Source of the DNA: Sistotremastrum niveocremeum HHB9708
Lineage: Eukaryota > Basidiomycota > Agaricomycetes > Sistotremastrales > Sistotremastraceae
Assembly: GCA_001630475.1 (NCBI GenBank)
Contig: KV419430.1
Location: 299,841-363,840 of the forward strand
DNA length: 64,000 nt
Direction of reading: 5' to 3'
In this document: piece after piece, positions 24,109-37,845 of the stretch
Position numbering within the stretch: the first letter of the stretch is position 1
How the letters are laid out: every line of letters begins with the position of its first letter
Notes under the pieces: generated by a model
What the model was told of the DNA's origin: nothing
The model's input: only the letters and a program-made list of their open reading frames with translations
The model's database searches: none
Program-made: the position numbers and the translations under genes

Positions 24109-27100
24109 ATGGCGCGCGGCGGATTCGGTGGCGGAAATCGCAAGACTTTCGGTCTCACATCTCAATCTCAATGGCGTGGACGAGGATCATACAGAGGTGG
24201 GAGAGGCCGTGGTAGAGGCCGTGGAGGGGGCAACAACAATAACCTCCCAGCGCCGGAACGACAAGACGACGCCACGCTGCTTCAGGAACGCTTTGAAGAG
24301 ATCAGGATCAGAGACGAGGTTGATGAGAAGATGGGGTTTCCCAGAATAATGGAGGGACCTAAGAAAGAAGGGTGGCTTGTGAACATGGCTCCTGTACGTT
24401 TGTCGCTCCACCTTTTGATCTCTAAATTGAAGTTATCCAAAGACTTTAGTGAAGGATCCGGATTGGCCGGGCGGCAAATCTGCAGTGGAATTTTACTTCA
24501 TCGAAAATGATGGCAGTCTGTTTAAGACGACGCTGGTGCAAGAGCCGTACTTCTACATTGCTGCCAAGGTGCGATACACCCGACTTCCCAATCGCTTTTC
24601 GCTCATGATGATCGCAGTCTGGAATGGAGACGATGGTCGAGGAATATCTCCTCAAGAAATATGAAGGAACACTCTTCCGCGTCGTCCGCGACAAGAAAGA
24701 AGATCTCAAGCTGCCCAATCACTTGCTGGGCCATCGCAGGCTATACCTACAACTCTGCTTCCGGAATGTTTCCGACCTTTTGACAGTCCGTCGTGATCTT
24801 CTTCCTCTCGCACAAGCCAACGCTGCCAAAATCGATGCTGTTGATGCCTACGCCGAGGTGGTTCATGCCGAAATGCACATCGAAATCGACGAGGATGTCG
24901 AGGCATCAAAGGCTGCCAAGGACCCGCGAGATGCCATCATCGATATACGAGAATATGACGTCCCATATTACCTTCGTGTGGCCATCGACCAGGACATCCG
25001 TGCCGGTCTGTGGTATGCAGTTACGTTTGTGGACGGAAAACCATTGTTCCACCACCTCGCAGATCGCGTGAAGCGTGCTGAGCCTGTGGTTATGGCTTAC
25101 GATATCGAGACTACGAAAGCTCCTCTGAAATTCCCGGACCAAGCTATTGATCAAGTTATGATGATTTCATACATGATCGATGGCCAAGGTTTCCTTATCA
25201 CGAATCGCGACATTGTCAGCGAAGACATTGAAGACTTCGAATACACCCCGAAGGATGGCTATGAAGGCCCTTTCACAATCTTTAACGAAGCTGACGAAGA
25301 AGCGGTGCTTCGTCGCTGGTTCGAACACATACGGACGGCTCGCCCCACAGTCATGGCGACGTTTAACGGCGACTTCTTCGATTTTCCATTCGTCGCAGCA
25401 AGGGCCAAGGTTCACGGCCTAGATTTGTATCTCGAGACTGGCTTTGCCATCGACTCCGAAGAAGAATTCAGAAGCCGTACTTGTGTACACATGGATTGCT
25501 TCCGCTGGGTAAAGCGGGATTCCTACCTTCCTCAAGGAAGTCAAGGCTTGAAGGCCGTCACGGTGGCCAAGCTCGGTTATAACCCGATCGAGCTTGACCC
25601 AGAACTCATGACACCGTAAGTCATTTTCCAAGTTTTCTTGTTTTATTCTAAAATTGCTCGCTAGGTATGCTGTTGAACAACCTCAAGTCCTCGCGCAGTA
25701 CTCCGTATCCGATGCCGTTGCTACGTATTATCTATACATGAAATACGTCAACCCGTTTATCTTCTCTCTCTGCAACATCATTCCTCTGAATCCGGACGAG
25801 GTTCTTCGGAAAGGATCGGGGACATTGTGTGAAACTTTACTGATGGTATGTGTAGCTTTTTCCTGATTGAAATCATTGTCATCATTTTGCATCAAGGTCG
25901 AAGCATATCGGGGTAACATCATCATGCCCAACCGACACGAAGAGGAGCATGGTAATATGTTCGAAGGTCATCTAATAGCGTCGGAGACCTACGTCGGAGG
26001 TCATGTGGAAGCTCTCGAAGCAGGCGTATTCAGGAGCGATATTCCGACCCATTTCAAGATTGATAAAACAGCGGCCCAAGAGGTGCGCGATTTATTATCT
26101 GCAGGGCATGTCATATACTCAACGGCGGTTTTAGCTCATTGACCAACTCGATGCCGCTCTCAAGTTTTGCATCGAGGAAGAATCGAAATCCTCGCTTGAT
26201 CAGGTTGCCAACTATGACGAAGTCAAGCAGCAGATTACCGAAGCCCTTGAGGAGATGCGGGACAACAACATCCGGAGCGACAAACCTCTGATCTACCATT
26301 TGGACGTTGCTGCGATGTACCCAAACATCATGTTGTCAAATCGGCTTCAACCCGATTCGGTTGTGGACGAATCTGTATGCGCCGTGTGCGATTACAATCG
26401 ACCTGGCAAACAATGTGATCGTCGAATGAAGTGGGCATGGAGGGGCGAGTACTTCCCTGCACACCGTGACGAATTCAACATGGTCAAGCATGCTCTCGAC
26501 CAAGAACAGTTCCCTCCTAAACGCCCGAACGATCCGAAACGCCGCTTCCACGATCTGTCCCCCGCCGAACAGAGCGCGTTGCTGCATAAGCGATTAGGGG
26601 ATTATTCACGGAAGGTCTACAAAAAGACGAAAGAAACCAAGGTCATCGAGCGGGAATCCATCATCTGTCAGAAAGAGAACCCATTCTACATTGACACTGT
26701 TCGTCGGTTCCGTGACCGTCGATATGAGTACAAGGGCCTCCTGAAGACCTGGAAGAAGAACCTGGAGGGCGCCATTTCAGGAGGAAAGCCGATTGCAGAA
26801 ATAGAAGAAGCCAAAAAACTTACCGTTATATACGACTCCCTCCAACTCGCTCACAAGTGCATTCTCAACTCCTTTTACGGATATGTGATGAGAAAAGGCG
26901 CTAGATGGCACTCGATGGAGATGGCGGGCATCACCTGTCTGACAGGAGCGACGATTATCCAAATGGCGCGTCAACTCGTCGAGCGCATAGGTCGTCCGCT
27001 TGAATTGGACACCGACGGCATTTGGTGTATGCTACCCAGTATTTTCCCCGAGAACTTCAAGTTCAAATTGAAGAGCGGGAAAAGTATTGCGTTTTCGTAC

Positions 27101-30100
27101 CCTTGCACCATGCTAAACCACCTCGTTTATGATGGGTTCACCAATCATCAATATCACGATCTAGACCCGGACACAGGCGAATACAAAATTCACTCCGAAA
27201 ACTCCATTTTCTTCGAACTGGACGGCCCTTATAAGGCGATGATTCTTCCGTCTTCAAAAGAAGAGGACAAGCTTTTGAAGAAGCGATACGCAGTCTTCAA
27301 CGACGACGGCTCCTTGGCAGAGCTCAAGGGGTTCGAAGTCAAACGTCGCGGGGAACTCCAGTTGATCAAGATATTCCAGTCGCAGCTCTTCGAACGATTC
27401 CTTCTCGGAACAACCACAGAAGAATGCTATGCTGCTGTTGCGGAAGTCGCTGATCGATGGCTTGACGTGCTCTTCACCAAAGGCGAGAGTCTCGAAGATG
27501 ATGAGCTTGTCGAACTCATCGCCGAGAATCGAAGCATGTCGAAAACGCTGGCTGAGTATGGCGCGCAGAAATCTACGTCTATCAGTACTGCAAAGCGTTT
27601 GGCAGAGTTCTTAGGAAATCAAATGGTCAAGGACAAAGGATTGGCCTGCAAATTCATCATTTCCGCGCGACCCATGGGCGCTCCAGTGACTGAGCGTGCG
27701 ATTCCTGTCGCCATTTTCTCGGCCGAAGAATCTGTGAAACGCACTTATCTGCGTAAGTGGCTGAAGGACAACAGCCTTGCAAATTTTGAGCTGAGATCCA
27801 TCTTGGATTGGAATTACTACATCGAACGTCTGGGTTCAGTTGTTCAAAAGCTTATCACAATTCCGGCAGCCATGCAGAAAGTGTCGAATCCTGTTCCCCG
27901 CATACACCATCCTGATTGGTTGCAGCGTCGCGTAGCTGCGATGGACGACAAGTTCCAGCAACACAAGATGACCGACTTCTTCAAGAAAGAGGACAGACCC
28001 CGTCGCGAGGTGGCCGATATCGAAGATTTTGGAGACGAAGATGATGAAGCCCCCTCTAAACGAGGCGCATCCGAAGAGCGCACGGTGGCTCCTGTACCAG
28101 CTCCTAAGCCATTACCAGATCCGAGCAGAAACTATCGGGCGTGGCTTCGCGCTATGCGTCCGCGGTGGAAGGAGCGTCTGGAAGCTCGAGCAGCTGGTTC
28201 GGGTACCCTTGTGCCATCGATGTTCCGAGGCGTGAAAGCTAAAGCTGTCCCAAGCACCTGGGACATCCTTCAAATCAGGCCGGGCAGAGGTCACGGAAAA
28301 TTTATAATGTGGCTTTCTCTGGCAAATGAGCTGGTTGCCATACCCTTGCGAATTCAACGCGAGTTCTATATCAATTTCAAGACTTCTCCTGATGATGGGC
28401 TCTTTCTTCCGGACTATACACACGAAGCCGTCACTCGAACACTGCCTCAGAACCGCCCTTGCCTTTTCCTTACCAAAGTGACGGTGGCAGAGTTCTTTTA
28501 CCACGAAGCCGAATCTCATTTTATGCATCTCACAAGCAATTCCGACATTGACGGCATTTACGAACGACAGGTAAGTTCGCTTGAAATAGTCGGCTAGCAC
28601 TGCTTAACTGTTCGACTAGGTCCCATTAGTCGTTCGTGCCTTGCTGAAATTGGGACTACGTTGCTCAGCCTCTCAGCCCGATTTCACACTCAACAGAGCC
28701 CGCAATGTTGGTTTTGATCTCCAACAACTAGAGACGTCGGCATCTTCCAAACAACGTCCATATCTCGCTGATCGACCCAAATTTGAGCCCGTCTTCCTCT
28801 TTCACGCTTCTTCGTCGGACTCTCGTATCCACGTATTTGCGCTTTTCGACCCCGTCGGCGGCGCCCGCATTCACATCATCGATCCTTCGTCTCAGCGACA
28901 GCGATTGGTGCAACTGCAGGAGACTTATGCTGAGTTTTGGAAGCAACGTCCGACTACCGAGACCCTGGTCAAGCCACCTAAGAATGTGTCTTTCGAAACT
29001 GTGTACCATGGTAGCTTGTCGACGGCTTTCAAAGGCCTCACGCGAGAGCTGAACAATCTCGAGAATCAGTCTCACGTACTGGTGATTTCGTCCCATAAAG
29101 ATGTTGATTATTATGAGGCGAACATCAGCAATCTGATCAAGTTTCCCGTCTTCATGATGGCTGGACCGAAGAAGGCTCACTCGCTCGATGGCCTTCTCTG
29201 GCAGAAGGACGTCTCCAAGAAAATGTTCAGTCGATACATCTTCCTGGGTCGTTGGCTGTACGAGCTGACCGAGAAAGCTAAATATTTCAACGTGCCGCTG
29301 GGGAATATTGACGGGGAAGATTCGTTGTCTTGCCAAGATTTAGATTTCGCACGACGGCTTGTCAAACAAGACATGCTGCTTTGGTGGTCACCATTGCCGA
29401 AACCCGACCTTGGTGGAGTCGAAGATCTTAACACAGTCGTCGAGGAGCCCAAGAATCCCGAATACTGCACTCCTGGATTATATACAAACGTGAGCATCGC
29501 CGTCAACATGTATAATCTTGCCATCAACTCCGTCATCCAATCATCACTCGTCAACGAGATGGAAGGAAGTGGAGGTACTACCGCATTCGACGCCTCCCAT
29601 ATTTTAGAAGACTACACAAATAAGGGCCCACAGACTGCTCTCACACTCGGAGAATCGGCAACATCGGTGCAAGTTTTCCAAACGCTCAAAACGATGGTCA
29701 AAACATGGGTCATAGATGCTCATCGAATCCCAGGAGGACCGGCAGAGCTCTCGGTCGAGCACTTTTGGCGCTGGTTGTGCTCTAGTGCCTCGGCGATGCA
29801 CGACCCGAGCCTTCAAAGGTTCGTGCATGGCTTGATGAAGAAGACATTCTATCAATTGCTAGCCGAATTTAAACGTCTTGGCTCCAATGTCATCTATGCT
29901 GATTTCAACACCATTTGGCTTGTGACATCGAAGCCGCCAGGAGCAGCCTACGCTTATAGCACCTATATTACGACAGCCGCAACATCTCATGATCTTTTCC
30001 GACATATCCTTCTCCGCACAGAAACCTATTACAACTTCCTGTTGTTCTTGGACAACGCGAACTACGGCGCTATCGTCTGCGAGAACCCCGAGGAAGATAA

Positions 30101-31094
30101 GCTACCAGAAGATGGACTTCCCCTTGCCATGAGCTGGAATATCGCTGCCTTCCTTCCTCCCGCATTCCAGCCTCACTTCCGACAAGCTGTTGCTTTCTTC
30201 ATCGTCGAGATGGCTATGATCAAGACGCGGCAGAATGGAGGCTTGCGGATGCCGCTGCGAGTGCTCCAGAACTTGACGCAAGACACCGCACCTTCCCAGG
30301 ACGCTGCGAAGATCAAGGAGTTAGAAGTGTCTCAGGCGTTTATCGCAGAACGCTTGACGCGCAAACTCCTCAGTATGGTTTCCAAAGTTATCCATGAACA
30401 TCAGGCAGCGATCATGAATAACCCAACATTGCCTACTGAACACCGCTTCCCAATTCTCCCGGGGTCTCACATCAACATGGAAGACCCTGCTTTTGAATTT
30501 GTCAAATTCGTCTGTGCGGCTTTCTCCCCCGCATCTAAGGATTATGGCAATGAGTTGGGGATCTTGCGTCGCAATCTCCTCGAGATCGTGGGCGTCAAAG
30601 AATTCAACGATGCGGCGATATTCAAGAATCCTTGCGAGCCTTTCAAATTGCCCATGGTCATATGCCAATTCTGCGATCACGTCCGAGATTTCGATTTCTG
30701 TCGCGATCAGGAGTTGATGACTTCTACCGGCCCTTCCGCGCGTTGGCTGTGTCCTATGTGTGATGGCGAATACGATCGATTGGCGATTGAGTTCATGCTT
30801 GTCTCTTGCGTCGATAAGATAATCGAACTTTTCGGCGCTCAGGACTTGCGATGCCATCGTTGCAAACAGTCAAGGGCTGAGAATGTTTCGAGGAGCTGCA
30901 CGTATTGTTCCGGCCATTATGAGCTTACGGTCAATAAAGTCGAGTTGAGGCGGCGGTTGAGGACCATTGTTAATATCAGCATTGTCCATGGCTTAGACAA
31001 ACTAAAGGTAAGAAGAATCATAACTGCACGCTGTTCGCTTCTGACTTATGCACGACAGTCTTACGCACAAAATGTATATGATTCTTGGCAGTAA
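24109..31094 (+). CDS. POL2: DNA polymerase epsilon catalytic subunit
   Basis: The exons are 24109..24393, 24443..24568, 24618..25615, 25665..25845, 25897..26082, 26135..28570, 28620..31007 and 31059..31094 (2211 aa, the usual length for the family). After an Arg/Gly-rich N-terminus comes the 3'-5' exonuclease: [11 protein letters not shown] (Exo I Asp/Glu near residue 299) and [13 protein letters not shown] (Exo II). The B-family polymerase follows, with motif [21 protein letters not shown] (about 649), [20 protein letters not shown] (motif B region) and LELDTDGIW (motif C). The C-terminal half is the inactive polymerase-like module. The C-terminus has two Cys clusters: CQFCDHV...C...CPMC and CHRCKQS...CTYC. 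One carries the iron-sulfur/zinc site that binds the Dpb2 subunit. It is the leading-strand replicase in the nucleus. All catalytic residues I can check are present. Confidence 0.98.
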
Positions 31095-31207
31095 GGCCAA
31101 GGATCTGGGATGATGATATTACAACGGATATTGCTTTCATTCTTGCATTACTGTATCATTAGACACGCTACGTTTCGCCATGCTTGTATTCATTATACCA
31201 TAACTAA

Positions 31208-32037
31208 TCAATGTTTCGCCCAAGAAGGAGGCTCATCTTTGCCTGGGGGTACCATCAGTTCGCGGGAAGAAACAGCAAGGCGAAGAGTTAACTCACCAGC
31301 GTCTTCCAATTCGTCGCCTTCTTCCTTAGTGTGATGCACTGTCTTCGCATTGTGCTCCGCAGGCGCATATACTAACAGAAAAGAATAAATTTCATGATGT
31401 GAGGATAAAGGTCGAAGCTCGCACCGGTGTAAAGGACCAGGGGCGTCTTTCCGATATTGAGGAAATTGTCTGTGTGAAAGTTAGGCCTGCCTCGGAGGGC
31501 AATGGTCAAAGACGGGCATACGTTTGGTACCAGCTGGGACAATCACAAGATCTCCAGGGTTAATTTGCTTCTCCTCTCCGCCGACGATAGCTTTGGCAGT
31601 GCCCTCAGTGAACGACAGGTGTTGGTCGACGGTATGGATCTAAAACTCGCTCAGTCAGATGGGATCTACTGTGCTTGACGGAAGTGGGAGCTATACCTCT
31701 TCTCCAATTTCTCCTCCTACAGGGATGGTCATAATCACGAGCTAGATATATGCGCATTAAAGACTATCTCGCCATCGCTGGAAGGCAGAAGGCATACCTG
31801 GCTATGTTCGCCAGTCCATAGGACTCTTCGGAACTCTGTGAAAACGATGAGACATGCACAATGTAGGTTGTAGATAAACGTACCTGCAGACGAATGAGCC
31901 GTTGAGTCGATCTTGGGGAAGTAAGCCATCTTCTTGGCTGGAGGTGGTGGTGAGCTACGAGACATGTTTGCTGCTTGGATTATTGGGCGGGAACGGGGCA
32001 AAGCGCGGATGAGGTTGGAAGTGAGGGGACGAAACAT
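31208..32037 (-). CDS. Single-domain cupin protein
   Basis: The exons are complement(31208..31242, 31297..31371, 31425..31469, 31522..31639, 31697..31741, 31798..31835, 31884..32037), giving 169 aa with phases closed. The cupin core is EFRRVLWTGEHSQLVIMTIP, GGEIGEEIHTVDQHLSFTEG (the first metal-binding motif, G-x5-H-x-x-x-x-H/E type), GGEEKQINPGDLVIVPAGTK, and the second motif HNFLNIGKTPLVLYTVYAPA. The C-terminus is acidic and ends DEPPSWAKH. The first 24 residues are Arg-rich and free of acidic residues (MFRPLTSNLIRALPRSRPII), which could be a mitochondrial presequence. A second ATG at residue 25 would give a 145-aa cytosolic form. The enzymatic role is unknown, since such small cupins include many metal-dependent enzymes. 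Confidence 0.85.
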
Positions 32038-32378
32038 CGAGAGGGCGGATTGGAGAACGCATATTTATATTTCCTCGAGACCTTTATATGCGGTCACGAT
32101 CGCAGGAAAACGAAGATGAGAACTCAAGATCGATTCCGGAGTCCGACCTACGTAATTCCTCGGGATCGTGGAATTTGAAGCCGAGATGTCCGGGAGCGCT
32201 GATGCAACGCTGAGGAGCTCATTGAGGTCATAGGCCCGACTTATAGAAGTTTAGATAGAAGAATATAGAATTAGTATGTCCATCGCGTTACGCACATCCA
32301 CTCGTTCGCGACCTTATATGTACATACACCAGAGAAATAGACCATTAAGCATGTACTACAATGAAACAAGGTGGGACT

Positions 32379-33296
32379 CTAGTGATGAGTCGACTTGACG
32401 ATGGGTACGACAATGATGATGATGAGGATCACAATTCCGACGCCGATGATGATACGCATCTGTAGCGCAAGAGGTCAGAAAGTGATCGACGCATTGGATA
32501 CGAAGCCGGCTGACCTTCATGTCTTTCCACCACATATTCTGAGAGTCTAATGAGCATCGCTCCGTGAGACCAGACGACCAAGGAGACGCACCTTTCGGAC
32601 ACGATTTGCGCCCCGGACGAAACCCTGAGCACTAACAGCAAGGTTGTCTGTAAGATGAAGAATCAATACGACTGCTGCAAATGACGAAACGCGCAGTAGT
32701 TCGCACCTGTCTTATCCTGAAGCGAATCCAGTCTCTCTCCTCTCTCAGCGACTTTGGTGATGTTCTCTCTCATTATCCCGACGGTGTCGTCAATTTGTTG
32801 TTGGATAGCAGCAGTTTTAGGGTTTCCCGGACGACTGCCTCCAGCTTCTGGACCGGCAGAGCCACCTCGGGGAACATAAGGGTCGTATGGTTCGGACCTA
32901 AGCAGTATCGGGGTGAGCCAGCCAGTATGACGATTCCCAGGAGTGACAAGACATTCAAGACAGCATCTTGCGTGTCCTTAGCCAGGGAAACCACATACAT
33001 TATTTAGAGTTCGGGACTGAGGTGGATTCGAGATGAGATTCGGCCAACGGCATTCATATGGAGTGCAAATACATACATTGGTATATGAGGTCTTCGGTCG
33101 TAAACTGCGACTAGCGCAGAGCTTAAATGTCTGGAGGATGAGTGATGGGAGCAGCGAGGATGAACGACGGTAGCCAAACAATCGTCAACAAAGCCACCTC
33201 CTTTCGAAGTTTCACTCCAGGCCAGTGCTGCGCTCTGCACAGTCTGATTTCCGCTCGGCTCAAAAGCTGTCCGAGACGAACTTACGCGTCTGCCAT
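32379..33296 (-). CDS. SNC1: R-SNARE, synaptobrevin/Snc1-like
   Basis: The exons are complement(32379..32459, 32515..32538, 32592..32647, 32707..32897, 33286..33296), giving 120 aa. After a Gly/Pro-rich head ([20 protein letters not shown]) the SNARE helix reads [20 protein letters not shown], then [20 protein letters not shown], with Arg at the zero layer of the VAERGERL heptad, and [16 protein letters not shown] before the anchor. The C-terminus is one hydrophobic tail anchor ([19 protein letters not shown]). Family knowledge: Snc proteins on secretory vesicles pair with Sso/Sec9 at the plasma membrane. Exon 1 (11 nt, MADA) is inferred from phase and lies behind an unusually long 388-bp intron. 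Exons 2-5 are firm. Confidence 0.88.
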
Positions 33297-34896
33297 GGCA
33301 AGATTGCAAGTGGGCAAGGTGGATTTGTCATACAATGAGAGGCGGTCATGAAAGAGCGCCCTATAGTTTCGACTCTTTTCTCAGGACGCGAGGTTCAATT
33401 CAGAAGAAAAGATCTGGGATAGCATGGCGATTCATCATCCTCTTTGTGTCGTCTCCGGCGTGCCTTTCTCCTCGTCCTTCTTCCTAGATCACCGTGGTAA
33501 GTAAACACTAGTCTCTCTCGTCGACATGATTTTGAATGCTGACTACTTAGATTAACTGCAGCTTCTGCGCCTTTCCATCGTCCGGCCAATTGTCCATGCC
33601 GCCTTTCTTCCACCTTCAGAATATCAAGGTTCTTTCGGCAGCCATGAAGTTTAATTTGGTACTCTGGTCGCACTTCGACGAGCAACGGGCCGCCCTTGAG
33701 GCATGATCTTGTCTGACACTGCTGGCGTTTATCGGTGCTTCAACCCGGAGGTTGAAGGGTTGTAGTGCCATGCTCAGTTAGCTCTGTCCACGATTCTTGC
33801 GATTCCGCTTTTCTTCAAGTTGGACCCTGTAGAGACTGGTCGTCTGAAAATGCATCATAATCTTCGGCATGTTGGAATTCCTCTGTAAGCTTCTTGAACG
33901 TCTGTTTGCGCCACACAATAACTGTTATTTCAGTTATCATTATCTCCAGCGACGGCGACGGCGAGGTCTATAGCAGTGGTGCATGTGGCAATTTTCGAAT
34001 GCTGTTGCCGCGAGAACTTATATCGCTCTGCATGAGGGCATTGCCTGACTCCATTCTCTCAGCTACTCGTTCCCTTCGATCGTGCCGATCTCGTCACAAA
34101 CGCGCGTGCATACAAAGATACAAATGGCTGCAACGTCCGGTCGACATAGCGCTAAACAAGTCCAGCTGATATTAGTGTTACAATCAGCCCATCGTCCGAT
34201 CAATTTACCACAAGGCTTCACGTCGTCCATACGAAATTCGGTGGCACCATTGACACATTTCCTCATCTCGTTTGGCGCCCACGTTAACGAATGGATCCCT
34301 CCAATGCAGGCCCAGTGAAACTCTGAGCGGACCGATCTCAAAAGGAGACAAGGAATCATGGCATCATACTATCTTCTCTGGTTACACCTTCTCTTCCGTG
34401 CTTCACCCTCACTCTTCGTACTGTGTTTTCTGATGGTGTCTTAGGTGACATACCCCACCAATGTGAACGTTCTATAGCCGACGACAGATTCGGGCAAACT
34501 GGTAATCAGATGTGGTGAATCTGCCTCGAGGACGGATATTCGTTATCTGAAGTTATCATTCGTTGACTTGATCTGAACTATCTCGCTCGGATACAGCCTC
34601 ATCGAGGGCGCCGTCCGCCGCTTTGGATCGCGATTCGAAGAGTCGACGGTTGTCATACAGAGGTCACTCTATGATGAAGGATGCTTCAAGAACCCCATAT
34701 ATCCTCCGAATCTCTAAGCTACTGTATGGCCGAGCCGTATTAGACCGTCCTATCGCTCGTTTCGTCCGAAACTCGGCCTCAACGCATCTAGGTCTCGCCT
34801 CAAAAGCGTTCAAGTTCAATTGAATAGAGAGACTACCAAGGCCGGTAGTTTTGAGGCGGACACAAGTGATAGGTTATGATAAAGTCGAAGCATGTT
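33297..34896. other. Gene-poor region with degraded coding-like fragments
   Basis: This 1.6-kb stretch starts a gene-poor block. On the minus strand 33395-33685 a frame reads LVEVRPEYQIKLHGCRKNLD then LKVEERRHGQLAGRWKGAEA. On the plus strand 34590-34716 another reads LGYSLIEGAVRRFGSRFEES then VVIQRSLYDEGCFKNPIYPP before a stop. Neither has a start or continuation that I can join, and neither matches a family I know. They may be relics of mobile elements or decayed genes. Confidence 0.3.
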
Positions 34897-34996
34897 AGAC
34901 ATAATCATAATTAAATCATAGACATGTGCATAGGCATAGCGGCATCAATGCAGGCACGTACTGTACAGAACGAGGGCATTCAACAATAAAATAAAA

Positions 34997-35285
34997 GAGT
35001 AACAGACGAGAATCCCGACTTCCCTCACCTAGTGGTTAGCACTACCCCCACCATTCCAGGTAAGGCGTCACCCCGAAGGATGAGGTGCTCCAGTTCGGCG
35101 TTTGCAAGGAGAAGCCGCGACTCGTCCACCGGCAGACTATCTCACCGGGCCGGTCGTCGGCTATGATACCAGCACGCCCTTCCGGACGTTTTGACTGAGT
35201 TGAACCTGGGTCGCGACATCCAGTTACTCAGCCCTGTGGCTCATAGCGTTCTTCCAACCAAGCTACTTCATCTGACGTTAGTCTA
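34997..35285 (+). repeat. Left arm of a large inverted repeat
   Basis: This arm matches the reverse complement of 37243-37531 over about 290 bp at roughly 80 percent identity by eye. Shared blocks include GAGTAACAGACGAGAATC, GGCGTCACCCCGAAGGATGA and TTGACTGAGTTGAACCTGGG. Both arms can be translated as LTELNLGRDIQLLSPV followed by HSVLP in the same sense, which suggests the repeated unit was once protein-coding. Confidence 0.75.
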
Positions 35286-37242
35286 TATGTGTGTACCATT
35301 CCTATAAGCATTTGTTTTTCCCCTTTGTTGCCCCCATTGTGAGATGCGGTGCACTCCGGTTTCCGAAATATGCTTTCGCACAGAGCAAGTGCTTTCAAAT
35401 TACTTATTCAGGTGGTCCTCTTTCATGTCTAGCATACACAGGAATGTCTAGCCTCTCGCTATCTGACCCTCTTTTGAGCCTCAGATTCGTATTGTGGTCT
35501 CGCATATACTGTTGCCATTGAGGGACGCAAGACGTTGATGAGAACGTTGTCGGTGGCCAAGGATGTTGCCCCAGTCAGTATCTGCAATTCGCCAACTTGT
35601 ACTGGGGTCTTGCTAAAGATCCGATAGCACTCGTTGTATACTATCCCCTGTCAAATCGAGGGAAACTGAGTGAAAATGGTCCTATATTAGAGTCTCAGGC
35701 TCATCGAATCCGCCCCGCTTGACTAACTTGCGCCATCATCCCCTGGACAACACTATATTCATCTGGAGAGCAAAGGCTCTGGACTTGACCAATTTGCCAT
35801 CCACAGCCATGACATCAATCACGGCCATCAGCAGAGAAAATTCTGGTGGCATGGAAGCGAAATGTCAGTAAAATCCTTCAATTCCATCGGTTCAATCCCG
35901 CTGATCATTCAACAGGCATATTCTACGAAATAACCTCTGGAAGGATCAAGCAGTCATTCGCTCAGGCTGTTGGGATGGATGCTATGAGAGAATGTTGAGA
36001 GCAGGGCGCAGTCGTCGTCCACCGCACGAGCACACTATTGGTCGCGATGAACGGCGGTCGTGCCACCCCAGGTGAGTCACAATTTCCATCACCTTTGAGC
36101 TGCTTGTAACACTCCTGTGCTCTCTAGGCTAGTCACATTTGGTGGGCCCCCAAAGAGTACACCGACACATTCGGTCCGCTTGTTATCATTGATTTTCCAT
36201 TCATAACGTTTGACACGATTTCGTGTAGGTTCATCTTCAGATCTCCTCACCACTGTTCTCTGACTCTGCTCTCTGGATTGAGCTCTGCTACGCCTTAGTC
36301 GCATGCGAAGACGGGCTCTCTTGGCCAAGGTCCGTAATGCCAGTGAAAGTCCGCGAGAGCGATCTTCAGCGGTCAGAAGAATCAGAGCGACTGATGCTAC
36401 GATCTCAAAACCTATCTGTCAAATGCTTTCTTGCAATATCTCGGGCCTCCGATCTTCAAGCGTGTACAGGCCTTCGTTCACATGGTTCATTTATCTGACG
36501 ATCAACAACTTTGCCTCGACGCAACCCTGTTCCAGGGATACATATGACTTCCCTCTTGCATAGGCCACTTTCGTCGTCATGATAAACACGCCACTTTTGT
36601 CAGATCGTTGGCGCATTTCTTGCGGCTCTTATGTCTGGTATAGTCTTTTACTTCTTGGCTTTCCGCTGTTCATGAGATCAATGTTCACAGATTGCTCGCA
36701 TACAATTTGGTGGCAGCTTGCTCTGTCCAATGTCTCCAGCTTTTCTTGGTCGCGTCAATGGGAAGAAAATTGGAATCCGACTTAGAAGAGAGAAATGATC
36801 ATTCCCATCAGGAAATGGGGTCCCGAAACCAAAGTCGATCCATAGATGCAAAGGACCGTGAAATATCCCATAGCCTTGCTCTCGATGTGATCTCGGTCTT
36901 GCCATATCCGTGCAGGCTTTCCTTCCAAGCTCTCCCCACACATCTGGTCATCAATTGCACTTCCAGGACGCACCTTTTAGCTTTGAACAAATACCGCCGC
37001 ATATTCTGATTACAACATCTATCTGACGACATGACTGCTCTCTCCTGCGCTATTGGCGGACTCGACAGCACACACACTCGGGATCGGACAATGCTGATGG
37101 AACTGCTTTACTCTGGTAGCAGATCTCGCACCGTCCCGAATATAGATGCGTTCGTCGGAATCCGGAGCTTCAAAGCGCACTGCCTTGCGAGAAGTACTGT
37201 CAAGGGGATAAAGAAGTGCTTATTGTCTGTCGCTACCCTATA
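35286..37242. other. Spacer between the inverted-repeat arms
   Basis: This spacer is 1.96 kb. I found no transposase, reverse transcriptase or other recognisable protein, and open frames are under 125 codons. It is either a degraded mobile element or host sequence trapped between two oppositely oriented insertions. Confidence 0.4.
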
Positions 37243-37531
37243 TACTAACGGTGGGCGAGGTAGCTTAGGCGGAAGAACGCTGTGTATCACAGGGCTGAGT
37301 AACTGGATGTCGCGACCCAGGTTCAACTCAGTCAAGCGTCCATGGGGACGTGCTGGTACATGGCTGACAACCGCCCTAAGTGAGACCGTCTAGCGGTGGA
37401 CGAGTCACGGTTTCTCCTTGAACACGCCAAACTAGGACCATCTCATCCTTCGGGGTGACGCCCGATCCATGGGGAAAGGGGTAGTGGACCTACTAGGTGA
37501 GGGAAGACGCGATTCTCGTCTGTTACTCATT
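37243..37531 (-). repeat. Right arm of a large inverted repeat
   Basis: This arm is the reverse-complement copy of 34997-35285. It differs by scattered substitutions and short indels, so the duplication is not recent. Confidence 0.75.
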
Positions 37532-37845
37532 TTGTTCCAACTTATTATTATTTCCCCAAAACTCAGGGACACTTGTAGAGCTTTGGGTTCTGCTCTGCCG
37601 TTCTCTTGCAGATTACCGTCATTCTATTGCTTGATGCACTCACGCGTACGGTTAGCAGCAATCGGATGTCGGCGCTTCTCGTAGACGGTAGACTCATCTG
37701 CTCAGGACTTACCGCTGGTGATCTGTGGGACAGGATGGTCGCTTCTGGTGCGATGATGGATGTTGGGCAAATGCTTTCTCTCGGACAGATACCGCGGGCT
37801 ACTACTAAGGAGATAGGAGAAGTTTTGGGGCATGTAATACTAGTA

